64,000 nucleotides of DNA from Burhinus oedicnemus (taxonomy: Eukaryota > Chordata > Aves > Charadriiformes > Burhinidae), in contig VFFE01008918.1 in assembly GCA_008921705.1 (NCBI GenBank), forward strand, positions 879,635 through 943,634, written 5' to 3'. Shown here piece by piece: positions 61,271 to 64,000 of this stretch. The stretch's first letter is position 1, and each line of letters opens with the position of its first letter. The position numbers and the translations under genes were made by a program. A model generated the notes under the pieces. The model was not told the origin of the DNA. It did no database searches and saw nothing but the letters and a program-made list of their open reading frames with translations.

Positions 61271-64000
61271 CTTCACGAAAAAAGAAGAGAACCAGAGAGA
61301 GGTCTGTCAGTGTTGCTTTCTACACTTAGGAAACACCAGAAAGAAAATTCACTCCTACCAGGTAGATGAAATCCCTTCCCTCTCAGCTCCTGTTTCTTCC
61401 CTGGATCAATGCTCTTTGTGAACAGATTTTCCTGACAAAATAATTTCAGCCAAAACAAAACATAAACCCCCAATCAATGTGTTACAGTACTCAATAATGT
61501 TCAGTCCTAAAAGGGATATAAATATGCCCCAAGAGAAGCACTGCCCTGCAGAAATGATCCTTCAATCCTGGCAAAATTTTCTTGAAGGACTGTGGTATCA
61601 ATAGCATATTCAAGAGGAAAAACTTTCAGAATTAGCTTAATGGTCAGGCTAAACACTAAGCAATTTATCTGCAAAAGAACTAAATTGTTGCAAACAGCAA
61701 CCAAGTGAGGAAACTGTTTTTCCTACTGTACAAGTGTACAAATAAAGCTCTCTTTTAAGCTTGTTGGGGGGGCAGGAGCATCAGTCACACAAAGGAAAAC
61801 ATGTTTGTTGATCCCAACCTGGCAGCTGCTGCTTTCAGAGATGAATCTACTCTCTTGTGCTGAGAGATCAAATACACTTGTTTTCTTTATATTCCCAATT
61901 AAGCCAGTGGTTATGGGAACCGCAGCTGCCAAGCCTGGGTAGGCAGCAACACAGGCTGGGATCTCTTCCTAACCACTTGGCAGCTGCTTTCTAAAACAAC
62001 CACCACCACCACCACCACCTCATTTCGCTTTGCCAGTGACAAACTATGGGTTAACCTGATTCTCTATTTCAAAGGGCTGCCCTGGCAACAGTCTCGTGTT
62101 GCCAATAGGTTTTTCATGAATTTGTCAGAGAAGCCTCCCGTGCCAGCCCTTGCCTTGCTGCCCCGCATGGGGCAGAGCGGGCCAGCCATCTCCCTCTCTG
62201 ACCATGGCAGAAACCTGCCAGATGGACACTTGTGCTCACCCACGTGCAGGTCCCCACCTTGGCAGACTGGTCCCAGCCTCCATCTCTGCTCTCCCCAGGA
62301 ATGCTGCCAGCTCCTGTTCCCTATTGGACACTGGCCACCTTCCCTTTCCAGCTACAGTCCCAAAGAAACTCTTCTAGCGACTGCTGCTGCCAGCAGGGCT
62401 CCGGTTGCAACCTGGCTGGAGAAGCCAACCTCAGGGGCTGGACAAGGAAAGCACATCAACTTGACTGGAGCTGGGAAAAAGGAAAGCAAGCAGAGGCATA
62501 ACTGATGATTTCTTAGGAGTCAGTGCCGTTTACACCAGAAGGAAAAAAAGGGGTAAAAATGAGCCTGGCTATTTAGGGTGACCAGCCCTGACCAGACCTC
62601 TGGCCATGCTGCAAGAGGAGGGCCAGGCAGCCTGAGGCTGTGGCTGCAGAATGCCCCTGGGCAGCTCCATCATGGGAGCACAGGGGGACTGGGACTGATG
62701 TGGCATCAGCCAGGCATCCCCGGTGTGACTTACAGCCACCACAGGGAGGGCACAGAAACTGCCTGTGGGGACAGTGTGGGAAAGGCCATACCTGGGAAGT
62801 GGTGTGGCCGGCCTTTCCCCGTCCCACTGAGCAGGATCCCTCTCCTCTCTTGCCTTCAGCTCCCTTCTCTCTCCAAACGGGCCTCCAATGGCCAACACAC
62901 AGGGCACTAAGTGCTGCCAACATCAAGCTCGAGTGGTAGCTGATGACAGCTTCTAAGTACAAAATCCAAATTATGGATGTTTTCTCGTGGCGTGAGTCAA
63001 AGGAGGCAGTTTGCAATCACTGACAACTTGTTCCTTTCTGACCAGCACACGCACTAGTTACAAATGGAGAAAAGGCGTTTATTTCACTATTCATGGGGAG
63101 GAAAATCGCTTTGGAAACAAGTTTGACAAGTGAGAGAACAATAGTACTTGCTGGAGGCACAGCGAATGAGCATACACAAGTGCTTGGCTTCTGGCAGCAC
63201 TTTTCATGTTTGTGCCACCCTCCGGGCAGCCTCCAGAGCATCCCCCACCAGTGCCCACAGCAGCAGCCAGCTTCAGTCTGCTGCTTCTTTGGGGCACCAG
63301 GTACCTGGTGAAGCAGTGGCAGGCAAAGGCTTCAGGACTGAGGGTACCCATTTCCAAGGCCACTCGTTTGGAAGAATTCCTGCCTGCAGTGGGGAGCCAA
63401 GGAGGGCAGCCTGGTGCAGGCATGGCCAGCCTGGCTCCTCTGGCCACACTTACTGCCCGCTCTCCTCTCTGTGAACACCCACGTTGGGACAAACTGCTGG
63501 AGAACCAAACCAGCGTAACCCAGATGGACCTGGGAGACCATTCTTCCACCCCAAATACAAATCAGCAACTGTTGTGGAAAGTACTTGTCCTGTGCCGGGA
63601 AAATAGGACTGTGAAGCTGTCCACAGCAAAGGGAGAGAGAGCTGCCCTCAAAACTTTCTGGTGGACAAGATTTTAGCTGAAATCAGATGCTCCTGACAGA
63701 AAGCATTGCAAGTTATTTACTTGCACTAATTAGGTCTTTTTGCTGCTACAACATTATCTTGATATATTAGAGCCACAAGTCTCCTTGCGGCAGCCATTTC
63801 CTGCGCTGAAAGCTCTCCCACGTGCTTCATTGCATGCATCCCCCCAAAACCCCTCTTTCGATATCCAGGCAGGCAAGCTCCCTTCTTTTAATGAAGATGT
63901 AATTGCACAATAAAAACCGATCAGCCTAAAGCTCTTCCTTTAAGCTTTCACGTTTTGCCTCGACCAGAGAAGGTGCCCAAAAACAGGGAAGAAAAGGCAG
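61271..64000 (-). other. GABRR2 intron 3 (partial), no exon found
   Basis: This is the sequence upstream of the first visible coding exon. I searched the minus strand for the short exon encoding the conserved ESLDSISEVDM segment and did not find it, so exons 1-3 lie beyond the window. The stretch holds an (ACC)n microsatellite and a fairly GC-rich part at about 62140-63480. Open frames here overlap in several phases and match nothing I know. Confidence 0.7.
61999..62019. repeat. (ACC)n microsatellite
   Basis: About seven tandem ACC/CCA triplets within the GABRR2 intron. Confidence 0.9.

Noticed and set aside
61271..61276. GTG as a start codon just before exon 4 of GABRR2
   Set aside because: It lies in the splice acceptor region; the real start is in an upstream exon outside the window.
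62116..62939. Open frames of 75-129 codons in the GABRR2 intron
   Set aside because: Overlapping frames on both strands in a GC-rich intron, with no domain recognised.
1..64000. CRISPR arrays, bacterial operons, tRNA or rRNA genes
   Set aside because: None seen; the sequence is vertebrate nuclear DNA, and its tandem repeats are micro- and minisatellites without spacer structure.

Overview
This is vertebrate nuclear DNA, almost certainly from a bird and probably a neoavian one. The evidence is the dominance of CR1 (chicken-repeat-1) LINEs of several ages, solo LTRs of bird-type endogenous retroviruses, very few SINEs, and a split gene with GT-AG introns. No bacterial-style genes, operons, CRISPR arrays or tRNA/rRNA genes were seen. 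Species and chromosome cannot be named from the sequence alone.

The one confident protein-coding gene is on the minus strand at 48385-61270: the last six coding exons of GABRR2, the rho-2 subunit of the GABA-A-rho (GABA-C) chloride channel. All six exons join in frame across GT-AG introns and give 368 residues. These run from the GABA-binding loop D region, through the Cys-loop and four membrane segments, to the native C-terminal stop. The signal peptide and N-terminal exons lie beyond position 64000. Rho-2 is preferred over rho-1 because of the serine at M2 position 2' and the M3-M4 loop sequence.

Layout. 1-7890: no recognisable gene, with a CpG-dense patch near 1320-1720. 7890-9200: two very old CR1 fragments. 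9215-12240: a younger CR1 copy that keeps much of ORF2 (endonuclease and reverse transcriptase) but is broken by frameshifts and lacks a recognisable 3' end. 12240-20850: non-coding, with old CR1 pieces at about 15270-15745, 16581-16604 and 19610-20400. 20855-24656: two related solo LTRs in opposite orientation, each with a perfect 5-bp target duplication. 26040-26620: another ancient CR1. 32895-33562: a GC-rich minisatellite split by a CR1 3' fragment. 40978-41737: a third solo LTR. 45895-46050: a MIR SINE relic. 48385-61270: GABRR2 exons 9 to 4, with introns holding short CR1 pieces and simple repeats. 61271-64000: GABRR2 intron, no exon found.

GABRR1, usually the downstream neighbour of GABRR2 in amniotes, has no recognisable exon in the 48 kb downstream. 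I see no novel multi-gene system. The points most worth checking are the GABRR1 gap, lineage substitutions in rho-2, the 3'-less CR1, the LTR pair, the split minisatellite and candidate conserved non-coding blocks.
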